Positions 33,311 through 46,300 of a stretch of DNA of 64,000 bases are shown here, in pieces. Source of the stretch: Epiperipatus broadwayi. Taxonomy: Eukaryota > Onychophora > Udeonychophora > Euonychophora > Peripatidae. Under the pieces are notes generated by a model, which worked only from the letters and a program-made list of their open reading frames with translations, did no database searches and had not been told where the DNA came from. Position 1 is the first letter of the stretch, and each line of letters opens with the position of its first letter. Position numbers and translations under genes: made by a program. Location of the stretch: assembly GCA_028023455.1 (NCBI GenBank), contig JAQFVV010012507.1, positions 62,001-126,000 on the forward strand, read 5' to 3'.

Positions 33311-35766
33311 TCTCCACATGATTATATACTGCACTCAGAGAGGAAATCATAGCTGGTTGATTATCATAAAATTTTCAAATATTAATGGATTTTTTTGTTT
33401 ATTTACAATTTTGTTTGTTTACATTTTTGGGGGGTGTAATATATAATTAAAGTTATGTAGTTGGTTATGATATAATTTGTGGTTCCACTATGTTTATTTG
33501 TATTATTAGAATAAGTTACAATTATTGAAAGAAAAACTACTGGTTAATTCTCTTGGTTTAAAAGTACATTATAAGGAACTTCAGATTTTTATTTAATTTA
33601 TAGCTTTGAATAAGTATATAATATTTTTTTTAATATTTTGGATTTTAATGGACTATCTTTTCTACTAACTTTTGCAATCTATTTTTTATTGTATTTTACC
33701 ATCAATACTTTTACCCATCTATTAGATTTGCTTACTTAAATAGCATACTTTAGAACTTGTTAAGCAATCATTCAAATCACTTATTTGGTTAATACATCCT
33801 TTACTATCAATAACTAATTGTGGTTCTATTTTCTCTCTAATCTATCACACTACATATTAATTAAAATGTCGTTTTTAGAACTCTTATTATATAAATTTAT
33901 GTATCTCATTCTAAATATGTTATTATATTTTTATATATTTTTTTATTATTCAATCTTATGAGATTATTATCTTAGTTATATAATGACTTTTTTTCGTATA
34001 ATTTTTTTCTCTTTCTCTCTTCCAAAAAGTCAAGCAAAACGAAAGTTAACTTCTGACTATGCATTTATAATATCTATTCTTTGCAGGCTTTTTTTGTTTG
34101 TACATATTTTAATTTTTATTATGTTTTTCTCTATTCTCTCTTTCTCTCCAGTCTTTGATTAATTTTTTCAATAATAATCCAAGACATTTTTTATTTTGTC
34201 TTTTTAATAAATTGTCCCTCATTGCTTTTAAACAGTATATTCAAAGTAGCTTATCACATTTTTATTAATACGCTGAGTAATTAATCCATTGCATTTCAGA
34301 AAAGTGTGATATAACTACGTTTATGTGTAATTATTTTTGGAGGGGAGTGGACTTAAAAACGATATTCGTTTTTTTTTTTTTGATAAAAGTAAACAGTAAT
34401 GTTATAAAATATTGGAAAGCAATTTTTAACACCATACACAATCACATTAGCGATTATATCATTTTCAGACCGTACAATCCATTATTCTAGTTCTGAATAT
34501 ATTTTGCCTGTTTTTTGCACACACAGGAAAAGATCAAAATATCTCATTTTACACCTTTTACCCATAAAATATTTATGTATATTTATAATTGCAAAATCTT
34601 ATCAGACATTAAATTTAATTTGAATATTTTTAATATCATCTATAAAATATTAACTCAATAAATAACTAAGTAAAATTTATATTTTGTTTACTTTGTTTGT
34701 GCAAACATTTTCTAATCAAGGTTTTCTTAATTAAAGAAATAAAGATTAAAGTGAACATATAACAAAAAGGAAGCTTATTTTTATTATTTTTTAGATATAG
34801 TAAATTATTAATATAAATAGTGAAGTTTTCTTATTGGAATTTTTTTTCATTAAAAACACATTTTTTTTCTCTATATCAGATTATTATTATCTTGATTGAA
34901 TTTAAAATCAATTTATATATGTATATTGATATATAATTTTAACAAACCATCTTTTTCAAAATATTTCTAAATGTTTATTATCATTAATATAAAACTCTCT
35001 TTTTTGTTTACATTTTTAAAAAAAAATATGTTACTCTATTTTAATACTTGTTAATTATTTAATTGATATTTTTAAATATTTTTTGAACACCCTATAATTA
35101 TCTTAATCGATTATTTTTATGACTTTTTTCCTGCAGTTTTGCTTCAATTTAATATTATTGTACTTGAACTTATTATTTTCCAGGCATAATCGCAGTAAAT
35201 CAATAAAAATCAATTATTTGTTTCTCTGTGTGAGTGAAAATCAATTATTAAATTTTACAGATCTGTAGTTGTTTGTTAATAGAATAATATGATCAGAGAT
35301 TCCAACAAAACTATTTTTCCCTTTGATTCATCAAAGTTGTCTCTAATAAAATTTTTTTTTTGCTCTTCTCTCTATGATGTGTTTTCATTTTTATATCTCA
35401 TTGTTTTGAGTTATAGATTTATATAAAATTAAATATTAATGTGTAATGTTCCTCTAATCAGATTAATCGTGACAAATGATTACATTGCTATATGACTAAA
35501 TTTCCACTCTTTAATTTACTTATTACAATTAGAACCCAATCCTTTTATAAAAAAAACTTAACATTTACAATATATTTTTAAATTCTATATCATTTTTTCT
35601 ATATTTTAATCTAATTTTATAAATAAAATATAGAATTTCATTAAGAACAAAACTTTTAATATAAACCATTTTTATAATAATGGTAGTAATGGAACTGTTA
35701 TATATCAAATTGGTATGCTTTAAATTTGAAAAATCATGACTTATACTTATCTATTTACAATAATGC

Positions 35767-35810
<44 letters not shown>

Positions 35811-38040
35811 CTTGTTTCACACTTTAATTAAAATGTCATATATATTAGATATGTTGATATGTGTATATGATCTTCACCTAAACTTATTCAGTTAATTAAA
35901 TACACAAATTTAAATAGGCAAAAGAAAATTAATATATTAATAAATTTATTACATTTTTAGATTTAAAATTGGAAAGATTAAATCAAGTTATTTGTAGAAA
36001 TTGAATTCTTTTATTGCTTGAGATTTCATAAGAAGTTCACTTTATAAAAACTGATAGATGCAATCTCTGGACCTTGAGTTCAAGAATCTTCCAGTCTATT
36101 ACTGCTTCAAACTATTTAACCTATTAATTATGAAATGTGCATGACCCTAATAAATATTAGAAGTTATTTACATCCAATTTCAAATATTCCATTTCACTAT
36201 AAAATGATTATTAATATAAAATTACATGTCCAAGCTATTTTAGAGATTTTAAAACCTGAATTGAAATAGCTGATCAATATCATAAAAAAATAATTTACAA
36301 AAAAAAAGTTGAAAGTGAATGATATTTCATGGTATAAGTTAGTTTAACCTCTTAAAAGATTAACTTTGGTTGCTAATATGAGCAAAGTAGTTAAGTTAAA
36401 ATCTAAAGAAAAAAAATATTTAACACCAAAAAGTGAAAGTAAAATAATTTTTATTAGCATAAATTTTTATAGTATTTACTATGATATAAAAATATACAAT
36501 TCTGAGCAAATACTTTATAATTTAAAAATCAGTGATGGGTGAAATTTTATTAGGGTAAGTTTGTTTATGTTTTTATTTTATACTTAAGGAAAATAAAGCT
36601 ACAGAAATTAATTTAATATATACATTTGTATTTATTTTTTAATCTTGTAATCTATTTCTTCTGTGTAATGATTATTTTGAATAACTTTGTTCTAGGCTGA
36701 CGTTCTGGAAAAGATTTCCTTAAGCATATGGATGGATGAATGAATAACCTTCTGGAATCAATTACACTCATTGTAACAGAGCTTATTGTAAGATGATATC
36801 TAATATTTAATTTTAAACATATTATTAAACAGGAAAATCTTAGCTGTTAAATATAAAAAACTATATATTATGACAAGTTAACAGAAAATGTTTAAATTGA
36901 AGCTAATCTTAAATGCTCATGGTAGGTTATATGTGTTGATAGAATAACTATACTCATAACCAGATATATTTACTTTCATTTTTATTTATTATTACTCATA
37001 TATATTTGATAGGAAAATGTTTTTAACAAATACTGAATTTCTGTCTTGTTAACTCAATCAAGAAATATTTGCATGTTAAACGTTCTACTTGCTAAGAATC
37101 TCATTACAAAAATAATTAATAAAGCTTTATAAAACGGTGATGATTTTATAAAAAAATATTTCGGAAAATAAAGCAATTTTATATATATTGAACAAATTAT
37201 TGATAAGATTGTAGAAATATTTTAAATTCTTCATCCTCAAGAAACTTGGTAATTTATTTTAATATCTTTAAGACAGCTGCACTTTGAAAATCAACGAGTT
37301 TATGTAATTCCATATTTTCATCACTGCAGGAAGTATATAATCAATCGAATAGAAGAAATAGGAAGCATATAAATGTTTTCACTCAAAATTTTTTTAGATC
37401 TGCTTTAATAAATAAATTTTGAATGCAAACCAAATTCTTAATATTAATTGTATTTTAAACTTAAAAAAATATATAACTTACTACAATGAGAGAGCCTGTG
37501 GACATTATAAAAGATCGAGCAATTTAAATAAGCACGGAGAAACATAAAACATTTCTAACTATATGCTATATTATTTCCAACATCTAATTTTAATTATTAA
37601 TCTTTTTTTTTTTTAAAAAATCAAACTTTATTTAATTTTTTTAAATATATTCAACAATTGGTAAATAACAGATGAACATATTTGAAAAAATTAAATATAG
37701 TTTGAATTTTTCTAACAGTTCACTATCTTTGAAAATTTTATAAATTTCGTAATTTTTCTAAAAATAATAACAATATTAGATAAAGAAATTTGTCCAACAT
37801 ATAATTACAACTACAATACTATCGACACGAATTTTCAGACAAATATATCATCTATTCTGTTTCTTTTTCTAAACACAATATTTTTTATTAGATTAGTTAG
37901 TTTCAAAAAATTTATAAATTTATTACCATTTATTTTGTCTGTAGTCAGTCAATTTTCTGATAATAAGAACAAACAATATGAAAGTACAAAACAAGGTCTT
38001 TGGCTAATAATTAAAAAATTATCACTACTTATAAAGATAT
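33311..38040. other. AT-rich DNA without recognised genes
   Basis: 4.7 kb of very AT-rich DNA, with (TA)n at 35770-35809. No supported ORF or RNA motif. Confidence 0.55.
35770..35809. repeat. (TA)n microsatellite
   Basis: About 40 bp of uninterrupted AT dinucleotides. Confidence 0.95.
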
Positions 38041-38181
38041 ATATATATAACAAAAAACAAGTTAAAAACTTGCTAACGCTTGTATTTATGTCAACAGATG
38101 GCGTTCTACCAAAAAACACCATCAACCGTATGTTTACATAAACGTCAGAGCAAGCATTCACTATCTCTAATTTTAATTCTA

Positions 38182-38225
38182 CTTTCAGATCATGATTTCA
38201 AGTTATTTGCTATCATCAGTGAAAG
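38182..38225 (-). ncRNA. Hammerhead ribozyme, old unit, intact core
   Basis: Minus strand: stem I CTTTCA pairs perfectly with TGAAAG (six Watson-Crick pairs, different bases from array 1). CTGATGA core, stem II TAGC with ACTT (one mismatch or wobble), loop AAATA, GAAA core, stem III TCATGA (3+3), cleavage after TC at plus 38188. Confidence 0.82.
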
Positions 38226-38611
38226 ACAGGAATAAGAAACTAGATCTAAACACAAACTCTGAGCGTTTGTGAAACAGTTTCTATTCAGCTTGCAAGCGTG
38301 AATCTTTTAGACACATAATGTCTTCAAACTCAGCATAGCAAGCCAGATAGCTATATAGGTCTGATATCAGTTCAGCATCACCACATAGTAGAAGGCTCTG
38401 AAATATATACCATTGCTAGAAAGACCTCAAAGATACATTTATGAAAAACAAAAATAAGTTAAAAACTTGCTAATGCTTGTATTTATGTCAACAGATGGCG
38501 TTCTACCAAAAACACCGTCAAGCATATGTTTACATAAATGCTTGCAAGCTGAATAGAAACTGTTTCATAAAAGCTCAGAGTTTGTGTTTAGATATAGTTT
38601 CTTATTCCTGT

Positions 38612-38655
38612 CTTTCACTGATGATAGCAAATAGCTTAAAATCATGATCTGAAAG
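38612..38655 (+). ncRNA. Hammerhead ribozyme, old unit, G12 mutated
   Basis: Plus strand: CTTTCA/TGAAAG stem I intact, CTGATGA intact, stem II TAGC/GCTT, but GAAA is AAAA at 38638-38641, which removes a catalytic guanine. Likely inactive. Confidence 0.78.
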
Positions 38656-38909
38656 TGGAATTAAAGTTAGAGATAGTGAATGCTTGCTCTGACGTTTATG
38701 TAAACATATGCTTGATGGTGTTTTTGGTAGAACACCATCTGTTGACATATATATATATGAAAAACAAAAACAAGTTACTCACGTAACCTGCTATCACTTG
38801 TTGTTTATGTTCAAAAGATGGCGCTTTACCAAAACCACCGAACAAAGTGTAAAATTTGTTTACATAAACGAAAAAAGAGTCAGAATTAACTACCTCTTTC
38901 ATTTGCTCA

Positions 38910-38956
38910 CCCCCAGATCAGCTGATTTCAAGCTGGTTTGCTCTCCTCAGTGAGGG
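38910..38956 (-). ncRNA. Hammerhead ribozyme, array 2 unit 1
   Basis: Minus strand: stem I CCCTCA with TGGGGG (six pairs, one G-U), core CTGAGGA, stem II GAGC/GCTT around AAACCA, core GAAA, stem III TCAGCTGA, cleavage after TC (plus 38916). Confidence 0.85.
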
Positions 38957-39323
38957 ATAGAGTATAGAAACTAGATCTAAACACTGACTCTCAAGTGTTT
39001 ATGCAAAACGTTTCTATCAGATTGCAAGCGTGAATTTTTCAGACCGGTAAAGTCTTCAAACTCAGCCTAGCAAGCCAGATATTTATATGGGTCTGATCTC
39101 AGTTCAGTATCACCATATAATCAAAGTCTCTGCAATATATATCATTGCAAGAAAACTTTAAAGGTACATTTATGAAAAACAAAAACAAGTTACTCATGTA
39201 ACCTGCTATCACTTGTTATTTATGTTCAAAAGATGGCGCTTTACCAAAACCACCGAACAAGTGTAAAATTTGTTTACATAAACGAAAAAAGAGTCAGAAT
39301 TAACTACCTCTTTCATTTGCTCA

Positions 39324-39370
39324 CCCCCAGATCAGCTGATTTCAAGCTGGTTTGCTCTCATCAGTGAGGG
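39324..39370 (-). ncRNA. Hammerhead ribozyme, array 2 unit 2
   Basis: As unit 1 but with core CTGATGA. Predicted cleavage between plus 39330 and 39329, 414 nt from the neighbour. Confidence 0.86.
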
Positions 39371-39737
39371 ATAGAGTATAGAAACTAGATCTAAACACTG
39401 ACTCTCAAGTGTTTATGCAAAACGTTTCTATCAGATTGCAAGCGTGAATTTTTCAGACCGATAAAGTCTTCAAGCTCAGCCTAGCAAGCCAGATATTTAT
39501 ATGGGTCTGATCTCAGTTCAGTATCACCATATAATCAAAGTCTCTGCAATATATATCATTGCAAGAAAACTTTAAAGGTACATTTATGAAAAACAAAAAC
39601 AAGTTACTCACGTAACCTGCTATCACTTGTTATTTATGTTCAAAAGATGGCACTTTACCAAAACCACCGAACAAGTGTAAAATTTGTTTACATAAATGAA
39701 AAAAGAGTCAGAATTAACTACCTCTTTCATTTGCTCA

Positions 39738-39784
39738 CCCCCAGATCAGCTGATTTCAAGCTGGTTTGCTCTCATCAGTGAGGG
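39738..39784 (-). ncRNA. Hammerhead ribozyme, array 2 unit 3
   Basis: Same motif as unit 2, with CTGATGA and GAAA intact. Confidence 0.86.
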
Positions 39785-40150
39785 ATAGAGTATAGAAACT
39801 AGATCTAAACACTGACTCTCAAGTGTTTATGCAAAACGTTTCTATCAGATTGCAAGCGTGAATTTTTCAGACCGATAAAGTCTTCAAACTCAGCCTAGCA
39901 AGCCAGATATTTATATGGGTCTGATCTCAGTTCAGTATCACCATATAATCAAAGCCTCTGCAATATATATTATTGCAAGAAAACTTTAAAGGTACATTTA
40001 TGAAAAACAAAAACAAGTTACTCACGTAACCTGCTATCACTTGTTATTTATGTTCAAAAGATGGCGCTTTACCAAAACCACCGAACAAGTGTAAAATTTG
40101 TTTACATAAACGAAAAAGAGTCAGAATTAACTACCTCTTTCATTTGCTCA

Positions 40151-40197
40151 CCCCCAGATCAGCTGATATCAAGCTGGTTTGCTCTCCTCAGTGAGGG
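40151..40197 (-). ncRNA. Hammerhead ribozyme, array 2 unit 4 (GATA core)
   Basis: Stems I to III as in the other units and core CTGAGGA, but GAAA is GATA (plus TATC near 40167-40170), probably inactive. Confidence 0.8.
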
Positions 40198-40564
40198 ATA
40201 GAGTATAGAAACTAGATCTAAACACTGACTCTCAAGTGTTTATGCAAAACATTTCTATCAGATTGCAAGCGTGAATTTTTCAGACCGATAAAGTCTTCAA
40301 ACTCAGCCTAGCAAGCCAGATATTTATATGGGTCTGATCTCAGTTCAGTATCACCATATAATCAAAGTCTCTGCAATATATATCATTGCAAGAAAACTTT
40401 AAAGGTACATTTATGAAAAACAAAAACAAGTTACTCACGTAACCTGCTATCACTTGTTATTTATGTTCAAAAGATGGCACTTTACCAAAACCATCAAACA
40501 AGTGTAAAATTTGTTTACATAAACGAAAAAAGAGTCAGAATTAACTACCTCTTTCATTTGCTCA

Positions 40565-40611
40565 CCCCCAGATCAGCTGATTTCAAGCTGGTTTGCTCTC
40601 ATCAGTGAGGG
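40565..40611 (-). ncRNA. Hammerhead ribozyme, array 2 unit 5
   Basis: CTGATGA and GAAA intact; stem I CCCTCA/TGGGGG. This unit is truncated ~90 bp further on by the inverted stub. Confidence 0.86.
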
Positions 40612-41099
40612 ATAGAGTATAGAAACTAGATCTAAACACTGACTCTCAAGTGTTTATGCAAAACGTTTCTATCAGATTGCAAGCGTGAATTTTTCAGAAT
40701 TCTGACTCTTTTTTCGTTTATGTAAACAAATTTTACACTTGTTCAGTGGTTTTGGTAAAGCGCCATCTTTTGAACATATATATATTTATGGAGTTGTTAA
40801 TACTAATGAAAACAAAAAAAAATCATCAATCATTATAATAAATTTATTGGTTTTTATCTCTGAGTTTAAGACCAAGATCTTTCTTTTCAATTGACTGATA
40901 GTTCTTAACTAAAACTTTTCTGAATTTTCATGAAGATGGAATGAATGTGCATGAATGATTATATTTTTAGTTATTAGATTGTATTTTGACTAACAGAAAA
41001 ATGTGTTTCAAGATTGTAGTGTTATCATTCAATACAACATAGAATGTATGATGAAATAATAAAACATCAAGTCAGATATGACATAATTTAATAAAGCTT

Positions 41100-41462
41100 G
41101 TATTTACAATTGTTATATATAAGGCTTGAAAAATAAGCTCTTAACAAGCTCTTCAGAATATTCTCAACCTCATTCTGGTTTCTGCTTCTGGCATCATCAA
41201 TGAGGTGCCAGGAATATTCAATCATTAGATTAAAAATAATAGGACAAGCCCAGCAGTTTATCTTAAAAATTTCAGATTTTCTACTCAATAGTTATACCTT
41301 AGATAAAGTGCTAAGCTTGTCCTAGTATTTTTAATTTAATGATTAAATATTCTGGCATCTCACTGATGATGCCAGAAGCAAAAACTGGTCTGGTATTGAG
41401 AATATTTTCAAAGCCTGTTAAGAGCTTATTTTGCAAGCTCTATATATAATAAATGTATTATG
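41100..41462. repeat. Foldback element with ~165-bp inverted arms
   Basis: Arms 41100-41266 and 41302-41462 are inverted copies at roughly 80% identity with ~35 bp between. Both contain GCTTCTGGCATCATC with an internal hairpin. The 66-codon frame at 41088-41288 lies in the left arm and shows no domain. Confidence 0.75.
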
Positions 41463-41749
41463 AATTAATGGAATAAACAATAAGAGTTGATGCAAAATTA
41501 AAAAGACAAAAACTATTAAATGAGACAATGCTAGCACTTAATACTTCATCTTAAAAATTATTGCAATGAAATTAAATTAGTACTTACTAATCATCATAAA
41601 ACATTGAAGGACTGTAAAAATGATTCAATTTTAACTGAGATTAATGTTATTTTTACTAAAAATCAGAATAATGTAGCTGGCTCAAAAAAAAAAAAAAAAT
41701 AACAATAAATTTTCAATCTAGATAAATCAATGTATGAAGAAAATAATAA

Positions 41750-43340
41750 ATAAAAAGAGTTCTATAAAGTGATAGAAAAAGAGTTAATTATAATATAAAA
41801 TGTAATTGTGAATTGGCAAATAAAGCTATAGAAGAAAATAAAAGTTTCAAGAATATAAAGTAACCTCCTTTATAAAAAAAAATCTTTTAATAATAAAAAG
41901 TAAAAATAGAATTATCACTAAAAAGAGAAATAACATGATGAATTGTGAGGAGGAATTTTATAGTGAATTATATAATAATAAAGAACAAAAATAAACAAAC
42001 CTTAAGCTTAATATTTGTTATAAATTGCTAAACATTTTAAATGAAGAAGTGAAGCATGCAATTAAACCTATGAAGATGTGGAAAAAAGTCAGAAAATTAT
42101 AAATTTAATATTGATATTTTAAAAGAATCAGGTAAAAAAGCTTAAAAATTGTTGGAAAAGTTATATAGCAAATATCTAAATGATAAACATTTATCAGATG
42201 ATATTAATAATGCCTATAATAGTAAATGTTAATATTTAAGAATTGTAATAACGAAAATATTAGAAATTACAGGCTTATCAATCTTATATTGATTTTATAT
42301 AAAATTTGTACTAAGATAATTACAACTTCCTGAGGCAAACTTTGGAATCAAATTAATCAAAATACAAAATTGGATTTAAAAGTGATCTTAGCATAGTGAA
42401 TCACATCCAAGTATTTAGAGAAGTTATGCTATATTCTGAATAATATTTATCAAAATGCAACAGAAATAATAAGATTATGTGTTTACACTAAGTAGATTAA
42501 CATTAATGGTATATATGGCAGACTAATTTCATATCTGTAAAACTTTCTACAAAAATTTTATATGAAGTATTTTATGGATTAAATGATGAACTAAGTGAAA
42601 AAAATACATGAAATGTACTTAAGCTGTTTAAATTTTGCAAATAAGTGATTGTATTGCAAATAATGTTTCCAGATTTTCAAAAAATTATTGCAGGTTGTTA
42701 TTAAATAAAACTAAGAAAAAGGTCTAAAGTTATATTAACACTGAAAATTTTTTTCCAAAAGAAATAAAGAAAATAATTATAAATTAAAAAAAATTAACAG
42801 GTGAAATAATTTGGTCAGATTTTTAATAGAGTTGAAAATGTAATGGATAAAATTAATCATAAAATTAAATTTTAATGAAGTGTTTTTTCCTAAATAGGAA
42901 ATGCATGTGTGTCTAAAAGGTGAAGTAGTTAATAGATTTGTTTTATTGGATTTTACTTATGGATCTCAAACTTGGATATTTAATTGATCTCAAGCAGTTC
43001 AAAGATGTTATTCAATTCAATAAAATATAAAATGTTGTAATGAGTAACAAGAAGAGACTGCAAATAAATTGTGTAGATGAGAGAACAAATATGTATCAGT
43101 AAAATCATTGCTATAATTGATGGATTGAAATGGTCATACTGCTAGAAGAGATGATAATAAATGAATAGTTGACATTTTAAATTGGATTTCCAAGTGATTG
43201 TAAAAAATGTCCTTAAAAAGAGAGCACTTGAGACACATCAATAAGAAATTTGTAAGTATGATGTATGTAAGAGAGGCTGATTGGAGAAACATTATTATAC
43301 TTTTATAGATATTAGTAGTAGTTGAAAATTATGATGATGA
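41750..43340 (+). pseudogene. Decayed RTE-like non-LTR retrotransposon (reverse transcriptase)
   Basis: Translation in shifting plus-strand frames recovers RTE-type RT blocks in order: CEEEFYSELYNNKEQ (~41945), EEVKHAIKPMK (~42045), NYRLINLILILYKICTKIIT (~42260), NNIYQNATEIIRL (~42440), then NFISVKLSTKILYEVF (~42530), which corresponds to the family block GDTISPKLFT. The catalytic ADD block near 42640 is degraded (LNFANK). After that, ~43120-43300 gives a KWSYC...ADWRN stretch like the C-terminal end of these proteins, where GHV and W-x-RxAQDR-x-W motifs are usual. Many stops and indels. Deletions are likely before 42430. The 3' end near 43340 has a GATGATGATAC run, as RTE tails often do. Upstream endonuclease is not recognised. 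Confidence 0.72.
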
Positions 43341-46300
43341 TACAGCACATCATTATTTTATGAGAAGCTATGTTTATATATTTTATATTTATCTTATTTA
43401 ACATTGCAAAACTTCTAAAAAAAGTAGGATGCTCTATTTATATTTGCAGTAATATTAGAATCTGAAGAATTTTTTTAATAAAAGTACATTGTGGCAATTG
43501 AAAAATATTTTTAAAGAAAAAAATAGCTAACATCTTTATGGATATTGAAACCACCTTTCTTAGACCTTTCTCTCTTTAAATTATAAAATTACATTTCCAG
43601 TTTGAATTTTTATTCTTCTCATTGACAAAGGTCAATAGGTAAGGAGTTTTAAACAACAATTTTTTCTCCAATCACTTTTTCAAACATTCATGTTATCATA
43701 ACTTTTAATAAATTCTACCATCATTTTTTACAATCCCTACTCATGTTTATCAATGTTTTGCAAGAACTTTATTTTATTAAAATTGATATATTTTGTTAAT
43801 TTAATATGTTAGTAAATGGTTAATCAACTAGATTCTATTCTAATAATAAAAATGGGTTCATTTCTTATTGTAATTCAAGTGTTACTCATATAAAAAACTA
43901 ACATGGTCTTTCAAAGGAATTTTATCATTTGGATGTATAGATATTATTTTTATTAAAAATAATGGTTAATATTAACATGAAATTTACTATAAAAGTATAA
44001 AATAATCAAATTTCTTAATTCACTGGTGTAATTAGAAATAGTAATATTGACTTTTTGTCAAATGGTACATATAAAAGACAAGTTCACATGTGGAAATATA
44101 TTTTACAGTTATCTTTTCATTGTCAAAATCTCAATTATTTTCTCTAACTAAAGTACTGTTATATAGAACAAAAAAGCTTTCTGATAATTGATATATTTAT
44201 CAAGATCACTGCTCAAATTGGTAATATTTTTGAAAAAAGTATAATATTTCTTATACTTCTTAAAAAATTAGTGCAATACTATAAAGGATTTATAAATTTT
44301 ATGTTAGGCCTTTCATTATGTCATCAGATCAATCATAAAATATATTTTTACTATTATAAAGAAATTAATTTTAATAACATATGAATGATGGAAAATATAT
44401 ATTGTTATGACTAAAGATTACTGTGAGGCTTAAGAAATATTTAAAATATATAATTAATATGAATGAAAAGTATGATTATTTAAAACTTCTCATTACATGA
44501 CATTTGAAAAAAAAATATGAAGAATTTAAACTAATAAAGCATTTTTATAATTTTCAGAAAACAAATCTCTAAAGAAAGTTAATTGTGATGACCAGAACAA
44601 GTTAGTTACATGATGATTTTAATATAAGACTACTTTATTTTATTTCCATCATGTACTTTGATCCAACAGTAAAGTAGACAACACAAAGGTTTATTTTAAA
44701 AATTAGAATTAAATAATCATAAACAATGATTTTGTCTGTAAAAAATAGCAAATATATTATCATCATTTTAAACTTTCAATATATAATCAGAATAATAACT
44801 TTTTTCTTCTTAGATGATCACTGCACTGGCAATAAAAAGAATAATTTAAGAAAATATTTTTTAAAAAAACTTTATTTCCTCATAAAGAAATAAGATTCTG
44901 TTTTAAAATTTAAAGTTGCATTTACAGTTATTAAAATACCATAAAATCCTCCACTAAGGTGTTTGTAAAAGAAAGATCAATCATAATTCTTTTTTTTTTT
45001 TTTTTGCCATTAGTAAAGTTTATTTTTTATTTGTCTTTTTAAAAATGAAACGTTTTCAAGTAAAATTTAATTAAAACGATGAATATTCTTGTTTTTAAAT
45101 AAATATTATACAAATATTTTAAAAAAAAATCATATGTATTTAAATAAATTATGAAAAATATACATTTTTCTTTTCCATTAAAAAATACAAAAGTAAATGC
45201 TTGCAAATACTCTTTCAAATGCTTTTTAAGTCTTAAAAATGTTGATTCATTTGTATTAATTTCAGTATACAATACTGACATATTCAAATTGTTTTAAAAC
45301 ATTGCACCTTTTTTTATTAGTACCTCTATCCTAAAATAAAATTGAGAATAAAATTTTGTGTTGTATAATTTTAAATTTTATTAAATCAAAAAGATAGTTA
45401 TTTATTAAGCTGAGAAAAGTAATTGTCATTTTAGTTATCAAAGGGTTTAAACTTAGGTTTAGTTAATTTAAAAGTCATAAAGGATATAATGTGTAAAATA
45501 ATTAACAAAAATATATATCATAGATAGATAACAATTTATAAAGTTATTATATGGCTACAAATGGGTGGTAAACAGTTGATATTACTTAAGAATATAGTGA
45601 AGTTCAAACTTTATCTTGTAAACAAACATGCTTTATATAAATAGGTAATTATTTATTTGTGCACATTTTATTTTATAAATAAAATCGATTATTGTTGTTT
45701 CTAACTAAATTTTAAATGTTGTTTAAGGTAAATAAATAATATTCATTTTACAAAAATACTGATCTAAACCAAGAAAATAAACTGTTTTCAATTTGATTTC
45801 TAAAAAAAAAATATTTATTTTGAAATGTTTCAAAATAAAAACCAAACATTAATAGCTAAAATAGATGTTTGATGACAGAAAGAAGGGAAAGGTGTAATGA
45901 AATTAACCAATAAAAAGTAGGCAGACAAACTTTCATTAAAACTGGAGAAAGAATTGAATTGAAGTTGTGACAGATAGTGGAACAAGTAGTTTAGTTTTTG
46001 ATTTTTATTTTGAAAAAGTTTGATTAAAACCTCTTTAAATATTGTCCGTGTTTATCCATGGAATATAATAAACCTCAATGACAAATAATTTAAAGAATAA
46101 TAAAAGTTTTTCATCGAAATGAAGGCTAAGCTAATCATCTCTACTACAGGCAAAATTCGACAATTGGTAATTCTCTAGAATATATTGAAATCATTATACA
46201 AAAAAAGACATAAATAAAATGCAGGACCAAAGAAGTTATACATCTACTCCTGAAATGTATTCACTGAATAGAAAAATTAGAAGGACTAAAACTAGACTGA

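Larger units (their letters stand above)
38041..38748. mobile_element. Old retrozyme-like units, one forward and one rearranged as an inverted repeat
   Basis: A first unit (38041-~38448) is in the orientation of array 2. A second starts at 38449 but after ~110 bp switches to the opposite strand and reads back to GTTGAC at ~38745, so GTCAACAGATGGCGTTCTAC at ~38489 is mirrored at the right edge. Each half-pair has a hammerhead (38182-38225 on minus, 38612-38655 on plus). Edges lie in (TA)n. These copies are diverged from array 2, so the insertion is older. Confidence 0.72.
38758..40776 (-). mobile_element. Retrozyme-like tandem array 2: five units and an inverted terminal stub
   Basis: Direct units start (TGAAAAACAAAAACAAGTTA) at 38758, 39173, 39587, 40001 and 40414, with periods 415, 414, 414 and 413 bp. 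The fifth is cut at ~40697 and joined to an inverted ~78-bp piece (40698-40776) that repeats the region GTTTATGTAAACAAATTTTA on the other strand. Hammerheads are on the minus strand. Units are highly similar to each other and clearly related to array 1, read on the opposite strand. (TA)n flanks both ends. The frames at 38696-38953 are shadows within one unit. Confidence 0.82.

Noticed and set aside
38696-38953. ORFs of 68-81 codons in the hammerhead array
   Set aside because: They arise within one repeat unit, are not kept in the other units and overlap the ribozyme.
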